64,000 nucleotides of DNA from Rutpela maculata (GCA_936432065.2 OW386293.2:59269063-59333062), one strand, 5' to 3'. Counted from the stretch's first letter, positions 1-11,522 are shown. Numbers and translations are program-made. The notes: generated by a model not told the origin, from the sequence alone.

Positions 1-801
1 TACCGCAAATCTTCCCACATATCCAAATACAAACACCCTAATTTATGCCGATGACTTAACGATTTACGCACACTCTTTTTATGCCTAGACTGCTGCCCAA
101 AAAGTTAAATATTATATTAACAAAATCTTAGAATTCTATGCAGCCTGGAAAATAAAAATCAACCCCGACAAGACAGAGACAATAACTTTTCATAGAAAAT
201 TTAAAAACACAAAAACTTTTAATAAAATAAAAATTCACGGTCAGGACATCACCGAGAAGAATACAATTAAGTAATTAACATGACTTATGCGGCTCTCAGT
301 CGGTTGTACCCATTGGTCAACAGACGAAGCAAATTAACGCTTGAAAATAAGATCACCTTGTATAAGGCTATCTTTAGGCCTATATTAACATGCAGCTGCG
401 TGGTCTGGAACGCAGCCTCAAACACACATCTAAAACGTATCCAGTTTCTTAGAAGAGACTGGAATTAAGTTGTAGGTTATCTTTGTTACCGTATGTTTTT
501 CCTTATGTTATTTACCCTTCCAACCGAGGTCCTCCTTGTAATGCCTATTTTAAAATGTCCCTACAGACCCCAGGACGAGAAGTGTGTGACCCTGTTATAT
601 CCTTTTTCGTCATCTTCTATATATATTCTCCTCTCTCTCGTGTTAGGTTAGATATAGACATAGGATATTTTATCATTTTCTCATACTTATCATAGTATTC
701 ATGTATGTTGTATAAGCAACAAATTAATTTAAGATTTTAATTAACTTTTAAAAAAATTGCGGCTGGCAGTATGGTCCTTGACCGAACGCCATAAAAAAAA
801 A
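1..801 (+). mobile_element. Jockey-like LINE, 5'-truncated 3' end
   Basis: The plus strand encodes the end of a non-LTR reverse transcriptase. A YADD catalytic box lies near nucleotides 45-60, followed by a stretch typical of Jockey palm/thumb regions (a short 'YAAWKIKINPDKTE' motif near 135-180). From about 280 to 468 comes the C-terminal 'PLVNRRSKLTLENK...LYKAIFRPILT' block. In-frame stops near 90 and 270 show it is dead. The 3' UTR runs to a poly(A) at about 790-801, preceded by a sequence ending in ACGCCATA, as in several insect Jockey elements. The 5' part lies outside the window. The clade call rests on motif similarity. Confidence 0.8.
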
Positions 802-849
802 ACGTATCCAGACCACGCAGAATTAGTTGCTTCGTCTGCTGACCAATTC
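802..849 (-). repeat. internally deleted inverted scrap of the same LINE
   Basis: Directly after the LINE poly(A), the reverse complement reproduces two separated blocks of the preceding element. One matches TTGGTCAACAGACGAAGC at 315-332 with one mismatch, the other matches GCGTGGTCTGG at 396-406, with about 60 nt missing between them. It is probably part of an older Jockey copy into which the 1-801 copy inserted. Confidence 0.55.
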
Positions 850-1571
850 CTTCAGATACGTAACCACTGATGAGCTGCATAGGATATGTGGCCTACCACG
901 CATAACGGATATTACGTCAGAGAGATGGTCCAAAAATTTTTCTCGGTGAAAATTTCCACCTCTGTTCTGACCAGTGGTATCGCAGACGTCAGACACTTCG
1001 ACAACATACACATACACATACACACGGACTTCACCAAAAGCTAGACATTTACCATACCAAAAGACAATAACAATTATAATAACACGAAACATCCCTTACG
1101 TCACGAAACAAAACACTTACCCCACCATGATCCTCCCGCCTCCCCCTCCCCCGAGGAATCCAGTGGAAAATATAAGCTACAATCAAATCTAATTTCACAT
1201 AGATCCTTTACCCGTTGAAACTATTCTTTTTTACGTACTTGACAAAAAGTGTTGTAAAGTAGGTGTCTTTTTCATTTTATTTTCCTGCATGTTTTAAAAT
1301 ATAATCGTCAACCTCTTCCGCCAGCATCCTTTTCATTTTAAAATATTTTAAACTCAGGTATAAGACAAACAAAATTTGCATAATCGTCAATCACGGAGTG
1401 CAACAATCTGATCAATTCCTGCGACTTTCTGAATTTACCTTGCCTAACACCGGCAGGTCGAAACGCCTCACGTTCTCGCGACGTTTGTGACGCTTTGACT
1501 AACATGATTGTTAACTGATATAAATCAAATGAATTCATATATCTTAAGCCCTTGACATGTGAAAATACAAA
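850..1571. other. no recognisable feature
   Basis: AT-rich sequence with a short CATACA-rich stretch near 1005-1025 and pyrimidine-rich DNA near 1130-1150. Short open frames on both strands show no family signature. Confidence 0.5.
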
Positions 1572-1730
1572 TGTTTGTAATTAAGTACAATATTTAGTAT
1601 AAAAGCGTGGGGGCGCTTTCCATTTAATCTAATAATGTCTTCAGCGTTTTAATTATCGAACCTGTGCGAAATAGCGTTCGAAAAGCACCCCACGCTTTTA
1701 TACTCAAATATTATACTTAATTACAAACAC
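1572..1730. mobile_element. MITE with about 50-bp terminal inverted repeats
   Basis: The left arm (about 1572-1620, containing AGTATAAAAGCGTGGGG) is matched by its reverse complement at about 1680-1730 with a few mismatches, leaving a loop of about 60 bp. It has no coding capacity. No target duplication could be fixed by eye, so the superfamily is unknown. Confidence 0.75.
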
Positions 1731-1989
1731 GGCTTACACTAAGGCTCTTACGGGGTAGACAGAGAGAACAGGTTCGATGATTATTTTTTGCTTTTTAGTG
1801 GAGTATTTATACAAGCATGTTTTTTTTAGTTTCTTAAACTATTCATTATTTTTTTTACTTTTTAGTCTTATATTTAAGGAAAGAATTTTGGCACGTTCGA
1901 AAAAATAAACAATTTGTTAAAATTTGGACCAGATGATTGTAATCTGCAACCTCGATAACCCACAGATACCGATTTTCAGTCGAATCCGA

Positions 1990-2440
1990 CGATAACTGAT
2001 AATACCTATCTGCCATGTTGAAGCCGCCATTTTGAATTTTAAGTTTAGATCACATAATTGTTTTCTACTTCTCACGCCCTTTCTTTTAATACCCATATCA
2101 AGGGGGTTGTAAAGAAAATGATAAAGCCTATCCGCCATATTGACGCCGCCATATTGACGCCGCCATATTGACGCCGCCATTTTGGATTTTTAAGTTTTGA
2201 TCACATATATGATTTCTACTTATTAAGTCCTTTCTTTTGATATCCATATCAAGGGGGTTGTAAAGAAAATGATAAAACCTATCCGCCATGTTGACGCCGT
2301 CATGTTGACGCCGCCATTTTGAATTTCTAAGTTTTGATCACATATTTGATTTCTACTTATCATGCCCCTTCTTTTGATACCCATATCAAGGGGGTTGTAA
2401 AGAAAATGATAATCCGCCATCTTGGGGCGGCGGCCATTTT
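1990..2440. repeat. tandem repeat, about 130-145 bp unit, three copies
   Basis: The blocks 'CCATATCAAGGGGGTTG', 'TAAAGAAAATGATAA' and 'CCGCCATxTTGACGCCG' recur in order around 2090-2170, 2240-2320 and 2380-2440, with a degenerate earlier copy near 1990-2050. The CGCCATATTGACGC core is itself locally repeated at 2143-2180. This looks like satellite DNA or the internal array of a non-autonomous element. Open frames here are by-products of the repeat. Confidence 0.75.
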
Positions 2441-2730
2441 GAACATATTATAGTATTGAGTATATAGTATTGTCAACATAGTTACACACAATAGGATCAT
2501 TGACCATTTTTTAAAAATTTTATATTCAAGCGTATTATTAAATTTTATTTGACCCGTATTTTTTTATTTTACAATCTAGTCATTTTAATAGTGAAATTAA
2601 TTATTTATATTAAAAAATTTTGAATTTGCGCCCATCGCCACATCAGACGTGAGAGCATGCGTAGTTGGATAAAGGAATAATCGACGGTCGTCGTTTGCTT
2701 TGCTTATTTGCTGTTAGCATATAAACCAGT

Positions 2731-3598
2731 CACCTTTAATTTGAGTGCTAATGAATGGATTTTGATGAAACCTTGTGCAATGTGTTTGTAATGACGTTAA
2801 CAAAAGAGTTGAAAAAAGATCAATGTAGGAAATTATCGGAAGAGGTAGAAAAATTAAATAAAAACAATAAATTTACCTTTTTTGGCCCAAAATAAGATGA
2901 TTACTTGTGAATTTTTTCGAAAAATGCATATTTTTGGAGATATGGCCACTCGAAAATTCCTAAAAGTGGAGGAGGGGAAATATAAAAGTTGAAAAAAAAA
3001 CCTTTTTTCATTTGCAACTTTTCTGTAAAGTGCGTTTTCACCGAGTTGTTCCGGAAAAACATGAAAAACTACCCCTTGCTTTGAAATTGTAGTGCTTTAA
3101 AAATATGTAATTTAAAAATTTGAAAAAATTCAGACGTATGCATTGAGGCCTTCTAAACATTTTTTGTCTCTTGGAATTTTTTTTGCTAATTCTCCGAGTT
3201 ACAGGCAATTTTTCACGATAAATAATGTACTACATTTTTTGGACAAACAATACATGAAAATTCGAAAAATGAACGTCATTTATGCATATTAATATAAAAA
3301 AATATGAAACCTATATAGCTATATCATTTTTAAAAATTCAATGTAATTTTTAAATTCTCATGTATTTTTTAATGTGCAAAAAATGTATTACATTAGTTGA
3401 CGTGAAAACTGCCAGTAACTCGGAAAATTAGCAAGTCACAAAAAAATTCCAAGAGACAAAAAATGATTAGAAGACCTCAATGCATACGTCAAATTTTTAA
3501 ATTACATATTTTTAGTGCTACAATTTCAAACGAAAGGGGCAGTTTTTCATGTTTTATCAAAATCCATTCATTAGCACTCAAATTAGAGACTTTGGTCA
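2731..3598. mobile_element. fold-back (long inverted repeat) element
   Basis: The termini at 2739-2771 and 3551-3584 are near-perfect inverted repeats (core GTGCTAATGAATGGATTTTG). Inside, 3050-3260 pairs with 3340-3550; for example 'TTTTTTGTCTCTTGGAATT' is the inverse of 'AATTCCAAGAGACAAAAAA'. The arms meet near 3290. The left arm carries about 275 extra bases (2775-3050), so the hairpin is lopsided. No transposase is visible. Confidence 0.75.
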
Positions 3599-3679
3599 TT
3601 TTAGCGCTCTGTTGACTGGACTAAGAGATTAAGGAATATTATATGTAGCTACTAGTTTTAGTATCGATGTGAGTCATTA

Positions 3680-3804
3680 GGTCCTTTCCTTTGCACAAGA
3701 AGTGTGACACTATTTTTGAGTGTCAATGCGGATATTATAATAAAAAGAGACAATCTGACACCAGTGCATCTCAGTGCTACACTTTTAGTGCAAAGGAATA
3801 GACC
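3680..3804. mobile_element. short MITE with TA-flanked inverted ends
   Basis: The termini GGTCCTTTCCTTTGCAC and the inverse of GTGCAAAGGAATAGACC form imperfect 28-bp TIRs. TA dinucleotides at 3678-3679 and 3805-3806 fit a Tc1/mariner-type TA duplication. The element is 125 bp and has no coding capacity. Confidence 0.65.
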
Positions 3805-4020
3805 TATTGTATTTTAAAGAAATACTAACCTCAAATTTTTAACATTTCGGGATTCGACAAATAGTTCAAATTGTCTACATAAAACTCGTGTACCATATAA
3901 AAATCCACTATGGGTAAATTCTCTGAAGTACCTTTCACAAAATTAGGTTCCATTATAAACAAATAATAAACACACAACGTAAACGTAAATAACAAATCAA
4001 CAGAGCACTACCTTAGAATT

Positions 4021-4357
4021 GAATGATCATTAGATACGTCATCATTTACCGCCTTTTTATTTTCAAAACCAATTTGTTCTTGCATGTGATGATTAGAACT
4101 TTTTTTAATATGATATATGCAATGTATATTTAATATACTTTGATCATATAACAATATTTTGTAAATTTTGTTGAAGGAAACGACCCTATTGAATGATCAT
4201 TAGATACGTCACCATTTACCCCCTTTTTATTTTCAAAACCAATTTGTTCTTGCATGTGAAGATTAGAACTTTTTTTAAAATGCAATATATATTTAATATA
4301 CTTTTTGATCATATAACAATATTTTGTAAATTTTGATGAAGGAAACGAACCTATTGC
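4021..4357. repeat. 170-bp direct tandem duplication
   Basis: Bases 4021-4190 and 4191-4357 are two head-to-tail copies, both starting GAATGATCATTAGATACGTCA, with few differences including a small deletion in copy two. The following bases (to about 4460, ending in GATAGATGGATAG) may be the rest of a dispersed repeat. No protein is recognised. Confidence 0.8.
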
Positions 4358-4460
4358 CAAATTTCATGATGATACAACAATTAGAAGTGAGTGAAATTCA
4401 GTTCCTTAGACCTTATTACATAGATAGATGGATAGTTAGTTACAGGCGGACCTAATAAAA

Positions 4461-6100
4461 GCATGTTAAAAACAAACAAAATAAGTACCTACCTAAATTT
4501 TTGACATTATTGAATTTCAAGTTCAACCACGCATTCGTTTTTGTTATTAAAGTAAAATTAAATTGAATTTTAATAGCTTACATCTTTGGAACAATTTCAT
4601 TGACACTATTGAAAAAATAAAAAAACGAGGCTACTACGATTGAAAATAAACTATTTTGAAAAACAAATTAGCAATACAATTACGAATTCAGAATTTGATT
4701 CTAGCAAGGCATGCAGAATACGGTTCTAAAATTATTTGAACCTCGTTTCACTCTCGATTTGTGGAAACAGCAGCTCTCACAAAATTCAAATGCAAAATGT
4801 CTAAGATTTCAGAACTTAAAATGTAAACTTACCATCTTTTCTCTCATTGTACCGCCACTGCCAGGAGCGCCACGAACTGGCATAGTTTTAATTGTCTATT
4901 ATTACATTCTAAAATAGAAAAAAGTGTATAAATACCTATATTATTCCAGTCAAATAGAGAAAATTAGAAGAAAAAAACTGATAAAGCTTTGAAACTTGAC
5001 AGAGATGTTCATTGAGGCCCAGTGATAAATATACTTGAAGTCTCCAACTCTATATACCTTGCGCTCAGATTAAGTCATTTGCTTAGATCTCGCTAACCAT
5101 TAGAGATATCGAAATTATGTCTCCTATAAAAAATAAAGCTTATAAAATTTTCTACAAAAAATGTAATATAATTTTTTTCCGTATCTATTATTATAGTCTT
5201 TTAAAAGACGAAAATTACATTTCTAAAACCGGAAATATCACTCCTAAAAAATAAAATTAATGTTATCATGTTGGTTCTAGAATTCCGAATAACTTTAAAA
5301 TATCCGTCGTATATATGTCGGTCTGTACGGCACTTTTTGTGTGTACGATAAATTAAAAAAGAAAAGTCCAATTTTATTGAAATCTGGACAGTAAGTTAGT
5401 GTTGGGCGTTGACTAAAGGAAGAACCCTATTGATTTTGAAAAAAATCGATTAGTTGAATATAAAGGTTATAAAACATTTTATGAAAAAAATGCACGTGTA
5501 GAGTGTTGTAACACCTCTAATGGTATTCTAGAAACACAGAGATACTGCACGGTACAACGACCAACGATTCGACAATTAAGATGATATCATCGGGAGATCA
5601 TTCCAGATAGCACAATCTAATTCCTAGAATAATCGTAGATTATATGTTTGGAAGATTTGACTATTCCTAAAATAATTTTTAAATTTCCAGATATTACACG
5701 AATATTCTTCCTTATGCAAATGGCACAGTCTATAGATATTCTGCGATTATCCAAAACGCATATTACAGGAATAAGTTACTCTAGGAATATTTTAAAAATA
5801 TTATCATAATATTTTTTCCTCAATAGAATATTCCTAGATTATTATTCCACTCTTTCACGAATATTATGGTATAAGCTCATATTATTCTTACATACAGATT
5901 AATTCCTATTTTATTGGATTTTTGATGTTGCATTACATAAAACGTAATAATAAATCGATGAATAATAACCAATTTTAAACTGAAATGACATTTACCAGCT
6001 GTATGATTATCTTTTTGACTCATTGCTTAATATACGAGAACGATACCAGATTGAAACGAAACTACAAGAGACACGATAGTTGCTTACAACTATCGATTTC
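4461..6100. other. AT-rich intergenic DNA, nothing identified
   Basis: No recognisable coding family on either strand. The stretch 5620-5860 repeats ATTCCTAGA-like words (for example 5620, 5774, 5830) and may be an old hairpin or satellite remnant. I see nothing else that can be supported. Confidence 0.5.
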
Positions 6101-6728
6101 TAACTGTTGGTTATTGCCAGAATCATCAGTACAGCGCATATTGTATGTAAGATTCTGTCTCAAGATATCACACCGGAGAATTTATATGTTAGATTGCCAA
6201 TACGATTGTCTAGTTTGTGCTTAAGGCGAAGTGCCCACCTTTCGGTGCTTTCTTCAGGTTTTTGTAATAAAGACTTCTTGCTCGTTGGCTGGCGAGATGG
6301 TACAGAATTATCGAGGTATTTAAGTTTATTGTTAGTATAGTATAGATAGAAAATAGGTTGAGAAATTACAGGTTAAAGTAGAGAAGGGTATCACATACAG
6401 GGCTTTATGGGTGTTTGTTAATAGTTGAGGACTGGGTGTTTGCTTGTATTGGGAAGGGGAGTAATAGCTCACTATGCGGGTATGCATATATCTGATGGTT
6501 ACATGCTGAAGGCGATGTTTGTGTAATTATTTTGTTTTGAATAAATGTTAAATAGTTGTGGGTTTAGGCATTATGGGTTGTAGATGTAATTTAGGGAAGA
6601 GTAGGTTGGGGCTGTAAGGAATTTGGGAGTTATAGAGGGTTGGTGAGGGTTGGGTTGTTAAGTGTGGGTGTGCCAGATAGGTCATGTAAAAGGGAAATTG
6701 GGGGAGACAGTTGTGACATCTCAGGAGT
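6101..6728 (-). other. probable 3' UTR or flank of the minus-strand LINE
   Basis: This lies downstream of the reverse-transcriptase remnant on the minus strand. At 6180-6290 a minus-strand frame reads 'KPEESTERWALRLKHKLDNR', which I do not recognise. 6400-6720 is G-rich on the plus strand with no family signal. The 3' end of the LINE could not be located. Confidence 0.35.
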
Positions 6729-7795
6729 TTATTCTAGTTCGGGGGGAGAGTTCCTTAATATTGGGAATAGCATGGCTATGCGCCGGCGAAATTTGCCGAC
6801 CACGTTATCAAGGTGTTGTCTAAAGGTCAACTTCCTGTCAAGGTTAACACCAAGGCAATCAATAGCCTCAGGCCACTCAATGGCTTGGTCAAATATTTTA
6901 ATCTTACTGCCGCGTTGCAAGTAGGTACCTTTTGGTAAAATAGCCAGCTTGAGTCTTGCGAAGGTTGACAGGCAAGCCCCACTCAGGTAGAAACTCACCA
7001 TTTTGTTGGTTTGTTCTTGTAGTAGTCCAGTCATTATGTTAGAGTCTTTTGATGTGGCGTACCGCAATATCATCCGCAAATAGGCACAAGGTTGTTCGAT
7101 GATCTGTGGGGTGTGGTACGTCGTTGACATACAGGTTAAAAAGCACCGGCCCCAGTACGGAGCCTTGTGGGATGCCAGAAAAGATGAGCTGGAAGGATGA
7201 GCACTCCTTGTTGACTACAACTCGGAAATGTCGGTTGAATAAATACGACTGTATCACGTTCGTGATACGCGTAGGAGATTCCCGTGATGTGGAGTTTGTA
7301 GAGTAGTTCAGGGTGCCAGACCTTGTCGAATGCCTTTTCGAGGTCCAGGACGACAAATCCCGTGAATGGACGTCGGTTAAAGTCAGTGGTAACAATTTCA
7401 TCGCCCTGAAAAGGCTGGTGAATGGTGGAGTGGCTGGTGCGGAAACCACATTGAAATTGGTTTAATATACCCTTGTCTTCAAGGTGCTCCCTCACTCTAC
7501 TGACTAGAAAGGTGTCCAAAATATTTTCCAATGAGCATAGCAGGCTAATTTGTCGGTAGTTTGCAGGGTTGTTCATCGGCTTACTCGGTTTGGGTATGTT
7601 GATAATGTTTGCGACCTTCCATATCGTTGGACAATGTGTAAGCCGCAAACACACAACTTCGTTATACAACTTCGTAAGATAAAGGTAGACAGATATGGGG
7701 AGGTGTTTAAGTGCGAATGGGGGTATATTATCGTGCCCGGGGACATTTTTGGGGCTTAGGCAATTTATTGCCGCTCTAACCTCCAGGCGACTCAA
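6729..7795 (-). pseudogene. Jockey-like LINE reverse transcriptase, broken
   Basis: The minus strand, read from 7795 down, encodes RT motifs in order. These are 'PGHDNIPPFALKHLP', 'ANYRQISLLCSLENI...FLVSRVREHLE', 'FQCGFRTSHST', the first catalytic Asp in 'VLDLEKAFDKVWH', 'GIPQGSVLGPVLFNLY' and the palm box 'LFADD' (about 7060-7090). The thumb block 'AIDCLGVNLDRKLTF' follows to 6729. At least two frameshifts split it (near 7370-7420 and 7040-7130). The endonuclease domain and ORF1 are absent, so the copy is 5'-truncated at about 7795. The order of motifs supports Jockey or a close clade. Confidence 0.85.
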
Positions 7796-8094
7796 GAAAT
7801 AAATAAATAAAAAAGACTTAATTTACAACAGAACACAAATATTCCAATTACATCAACACAGCAATACAATGAAATTTTTGGTACTTAAAAAACCAAGTTT
7901 AAAAAAGAAATTGAAACTATAATAGTATATATAAATCATGATTGTTAAATTTAACGTTGTTTTAGTTTATATTTATATGTAGACGATTTAGATAGTTGTG
8001 TAATTGCTCACTAGCATGTCTGTTGAGTCACTGTTTTGTAATTGGAACATTTGTGTCCTGTTGAACAATAGTCTTTTTTATTTATTTCGTTGCT
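7796..8094. other. AT-rich spacer
   Basis: It begins with an AAATAAATAAAT run next to the LINE truncation point. No feature is recognised. Confidence 0.4.
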
Positions 8095-8362
8095 TCGAGG
8101 TCGCCTGGAAGTTGCTTTCAAGAGACTTCCAAGCGACCTCGACGTGACTCCCAAGCGACTTCTAAGCAACCAAGTGACTACGAAGTCGCTCGGAAGCAAC
8201 TTCCAGGCGAGTTCGAAGCAACTTACAGGCGATTTCGACGCGATTTCCAAGCGACCTCCAGGCAACTTTGAAGAAACAACTTCCAGACGGCCTCGAAGCA
8301 ACTTCCAGCCGATTTTGACGCGATTTCCAGGCGACCTCGACGCGAATTCCAGGCGACTTCGT
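8095..8362. repeat. degenerate minisatellite, unit about 15 bp
   Basis: The words 'TTCCAGGCGACCTCGA', 'TTCCAAGCGACTTC' and 'GAAGCAACTTCCAG' recur about every 15 bp for 270 bp. Because the unit is a multiple of three and free of stops, both strands show long frames rich in 'SRxPGxxxxA' and 'LEVASxxPG' peptides. These are not genes. Confidence 0.75.
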
Positions 8363-8693
8363 AATTGCCACCTCTTCATCCCCTACCTATATCGAATTTT
8401 GTTTTCTTGAGATAGGTACATAATTAATTTTCCACCCAAAAATGGTTAATGCACAGACGATTTATTTTTATTTTAACCATAACTTTTATATAAATGATGT
8501 TAAATAAGTTCGGCAGCCACCTCCAGTGAAAATGTCAAATTTAAAATCAAACACATCAAAGGCTTTACGAGTCACATCATGGAGAGAAAATGTTAACACA
8601 CGCATGTTTCAATATATTTTTGACATTTCTCATGGAGGATGTTAAATAATAGGACAGTTGCAACAAATACATAAAAATAAATAAAGAAATTTA
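8363..8693. other. dispersed-repeat remnant
   Basis: 8375-8460 (about 'CCCACAAAAATGGTTAATGC') resembles 10375-10395 and 10438-10520 near the next repeat block, so it is probably a piece of the same dispersed repeat. Otherwise nothing is recognised. Confidence 0.4.
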
Positions 8694-9805
8694 TTATTTA
8701 AAAATTTTGCCTTGGTTGAACTTTCTGCCATCTTTGTCAGTGCCAGTCCAAGAAAAGTATTGTTCTACCAATTTCTTGTTTTTTTCTGATTTGTTTTTTT
8801 CTGATCAGTTTTTTCCACTCGTATGATTCATAATCAATTTACCGATCAGGACTAAGAGGAAAAACGAGTTCCTGTCCTCTTCAAACCCAAATACCAGAAA
8901 TAGTGCTATTATTATCTTCCCCAAAAAGACAGACAGATGCGAAAGCTTGTTTACGCATCTTGTCTAATCGCTGAAACATGCCAGTAATCAAGTTACAGCT
9001 CATAAACACTTTGGTCAGTTCTTGGGGGTATTTGTATTTACCATACCAAATGGAATAGTTCTCAGGATCGAATTTTTCCCAGAAGTATGAAATTGACTTA
9101 CTCTCATCTTCGTTAGAATAGGAACGTTTGAAGTCGTCAATGACAAAGGTTCCTTTAGGCATGAAGTCAAAAGGATCTTTGCTTTTGCGTTCAGCTGCAA
9201 GAACTTCATCAGCGATATCAAGTTCTTCCGCAGGTTCATTTTCTTTCTTGGGAGTTTCTTTTTTAGATTGCTGTTTCTTCTCTTGTTTTTTCTCTTCCTT
9301 TTTCTTCCCTTTACTCTTTTTCTTATTTTTTCCAAATTATTATCATCCTTATCTCATATATTATTAACACAATTTGCTTCTTGAACAGCTCTCGATTGAG
9401 CAGCAGACTTACTGCAAAGTTCGACATTTCCGAGCACTGCTTTAAACTCAGGTTGGTTAATTAATGTGCTGAACCATCTGTTAACATTGACAAACGGCTT
9501 CCTATAGTCGGGGTCCAACGCATACTTATACGGGTTTAGTAAGTTGCAGGCTATTGCAATGTCGGCAAGAGTAATGCGTTCGCTAACAAGATAAGTGCGT
9601 GTAAGTAAATGGCTGCTTAGAATCGAAAAACCCAGGCGCATCCCGCTGGGAGTATTTCGCCTTCTGCAAACCCAATCCATTGCAAAATTTGAGCCCTATC
9701 ATAATCACTTTTACCTTTAAGTTGGTCATTAACTACAAAGTAAGCGATGGCTTTGCTATCTTCTAAATATTTGCCATCGTTCGTTTCAAAAGCAGGTTGC
9801 GAGAA
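8694..9805 (-). pseudogene. eEF1G: processed pseudogene of elongation factor 1-gamma
   Basis: Minus-strand translation matches eEF1B-gamma from about residue 60 to the C-terminus. First comes the GST-like part ('FETNDGKYLEDSKAIAYFV' at about 9740-9795, 'RITLADIAIACNLLNPYKYALDPDYRKPF' at about 9500-9590, 'WFSTLINQPEFKAVLG'). A Lys/Glu-rich linker follows (9190-9340). The conserved C-terminal domain comes last ('GTFVIDDFKRSYSNEDE', 'YFWEKFDPENYSIWYGKYKYP', 'VFMSCNLITGMFQRLDKMRKQAF') and ends in 'GKIFK' and a stop at 8694. The parent binds eEF1B-alpha in the guanine-exchange complex of translation elongation. The absence of introns across domain joints, the missing N-terminus, frameshifts (near 9350 and 9680) and a stop after 'ISGIWV' (8881) indicate a 5'-truncated retrocopy. 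Confidence 0.92.
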
Positions 9806-10340
9806 TCGAAAAAAATGCCCGATATAATATTCACGTATTTTTGACCGTAGAATCCGAATCCGCTATAAAAATAGGGATCTTCATTACAAATTTCAAAGTT
9901 GCCCACCGCCCCGCCCACTGGGTTAGGGGTGGGAGAGTCGAATCCAATGTCATTGGATAGATTTCGTAAAAATAACAAATACGTGTTTTTCAGTTTTTGA
10001 ATTGGACGTTTTTATGGGCACAAGACGCTACTCTTGAAACAGTAATGTTTTCTTTTCATTTTTTGCGATTACAGCGACACCATGCAAGAATTGAAAAAAA
10101 TGTCCGGAATAAAATTTACGTATTTTTTGCCGTGGAATCCGATTCCGTAATAAAACATTGGGGTGTCCATTTGAAATTTTAAAGTTGCCCCTCGCCCCAC
10201 CCACAGGGTGGTGGGTGGGGAGGTCATTTTGGTATCAGTAGATAGTTTTTTGAAAAATTTTTGACACGTATTTTTTTATTTTTCGATTTGATGCAAACTG
10301 TTCGAGATTTTCCACCGTTCCCATACTTTTCTAACACCCG
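9806..10340. repeat. two diverged tandem copies of an about 270-bp repeat
   Basis: Copy one (9806-9995) and copy two (about 10082-10290) share in order GAAAAAAATG, 'ACGTATTTTT', 'GAATCCGxxTCCG', 'AAAGTTGCCC', a CCCAC/GGGTG block and 'AAATACGTGTTTTT'. Copy two continues to about 10340, ending 'AACACCCGGTAT'. It directly abuts the truncated 5' end of the eEF1-gamma retrocopy. Confidence 0.65.
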
Positions 10341-11126
10341 GTATAGCTATTATTCCACCAAAAATAGTTAATACACAAACGATACTAAAAAAATTACGAA
10401 AAAAAATTTTACTTTTTGTGGATTGCTACCCCGTCAGCCCCTTTCAATATCGGATTTTGTTCTGTTTTCTTGAAATATATGTATAAAGCTATTTTTCCAC
10501 TAAAAGTAATTTATTCAACGTAAAATAAAGAAAAATATGGAGGATTACTAAAAAGATTGCTATCTTTACTCCGCCAAATGTTTATGCTTATTGTGACGTT
10601 CAAGCTCTCATATCTTGAAAAGCAGTCACAGCCGAGTCTTTTGCCCATGAGAACTTTTACTCAGAAAAGCAAAAGCTACAACATATCCAAACTTCAGAAA
10701 ATTCGACTGAGAGCCAATTTCCATAAAGTTTGTGGCGGGGTCCTTTCAAAAAACTTTTTTCTTTCTTAAGTTATTTAGCTTAAAAGAGACATAACGGATG
10801 GAGAGGCAGAAGGACAGACGAACGGACTGACAGAAAGGACGGACATTTTGAAAGCATTGAACTAGAAAAACAACTGGTAGGGACGCGGAATAGCAAATAA
10901 GTGAGACCAATTTCGTAATCATACAACCCGTCGTACTGTGGAATATGTCTCTTTTTATCCCATTGGAATAAATGGGTAAAACTCGAATCTCAACAAATAA
11001 AATTTATTTATTTTAATTTTGTCACGCAAACAAAAATTTTGAAAATTTTTATTATTCAAATACGCTTATAATGTCATAAAACATCGAGATTTTAAGTTTG
11101 AGCAAAAAAAAATTATGTTTAAAATG
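10341..11126. other. AT-rich DNA with dispersed-repeat traces
   Basis: 10370-10520 resembles 8375-8460. 10790-10850 is a purine-rich 'GACGGACAGA' type tract. No gene is recognised. The LINE similarity starts at about 11127. Confidence 0.4.
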
Positions 11127-11522
11127 AAAGCTTAAGGTCATCCATACAAAACAGTTGGATGACCTTATGCCTCCTATCGCCAGGGAAACCGCAGCTGCAT
11201 CCACGGGTTTTTTGGAGCGAAAAGGATAATCGCAGTAGTGAGATGCAAGACAGAAGGGGGCTGAGGGAGTCTCCTTTCTGAATGTTACCGTTTCCGTCTG
11301 GACTCTGTCGTTACCCGAGTAACTACGGGACCGGGTACCGCAAGACATCGGAGCAAGTGGACAATAAGCTCATGGGATGTCATGTCAAATGCCTTGCGGT
11401 AGTCGATCCAGGTCGTGAAGAGGTTCCGCTTATACTGCACGGAGTCCTGCGTGATGCATCTGTCTATCAGCAGGTTCTCCTTGCAGCCAGTGACACCTCT
11501 CTTTGACCCTCGTTGCTCATAT
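11127..11522 (-). mobile_element. R4/Dong-like LINE copy E, C-terminal side of the split
   Basis: The minus strand matches the RT region of the intact-order copy at 34640-35070. It carries 'KRGVTGCKENLLIDRC', 'SVQYKRNL', 'WIDYRKAFDMTSHELIVHLL' (first catalytic Asp) and 'CLAVPGPVV'. About 55 bp covering the loop before the second RT block is deleted near 11315. Similarity stops at about 11127, so the thumb, zinc knuckle and endonuclease are missing. The upper edge ends at GCTCATAT, exactly where the other half resumes at 31391, showing that both halves were one LINE split by the insertion between them. Confidence 0.85.

Noticed and set aside
823..1192. Opposing frames of 89 and 72 codons
   Set aside because: Biased composition from a CATACA stretch; no homology signal and no conserved motif.
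1917..2420. Two minus-strand frames beginning 'MAASIWRRQYGG' and 'MADYHFLYNP'
   Set aside because: They lie wholly in a tandem repeat and repeat with its period.
1990..4357. Possible CRISPR-like regular repeats
   Set aside because: The units are 130-170 bp tandem copies with no unique spacers, in a eukaryotic context.
5580..5640. CCAGATAGCA word shared with 40860, as possible TIR or miRNA site
   Set aside because: The shared stretch is only about ten bases and the surroundings do not align.
8011..8410. Three overlapping frames on both strands with Arg/Pro/Ser repeats
   Set aside because: By-products of a 15-bp minisatellite.
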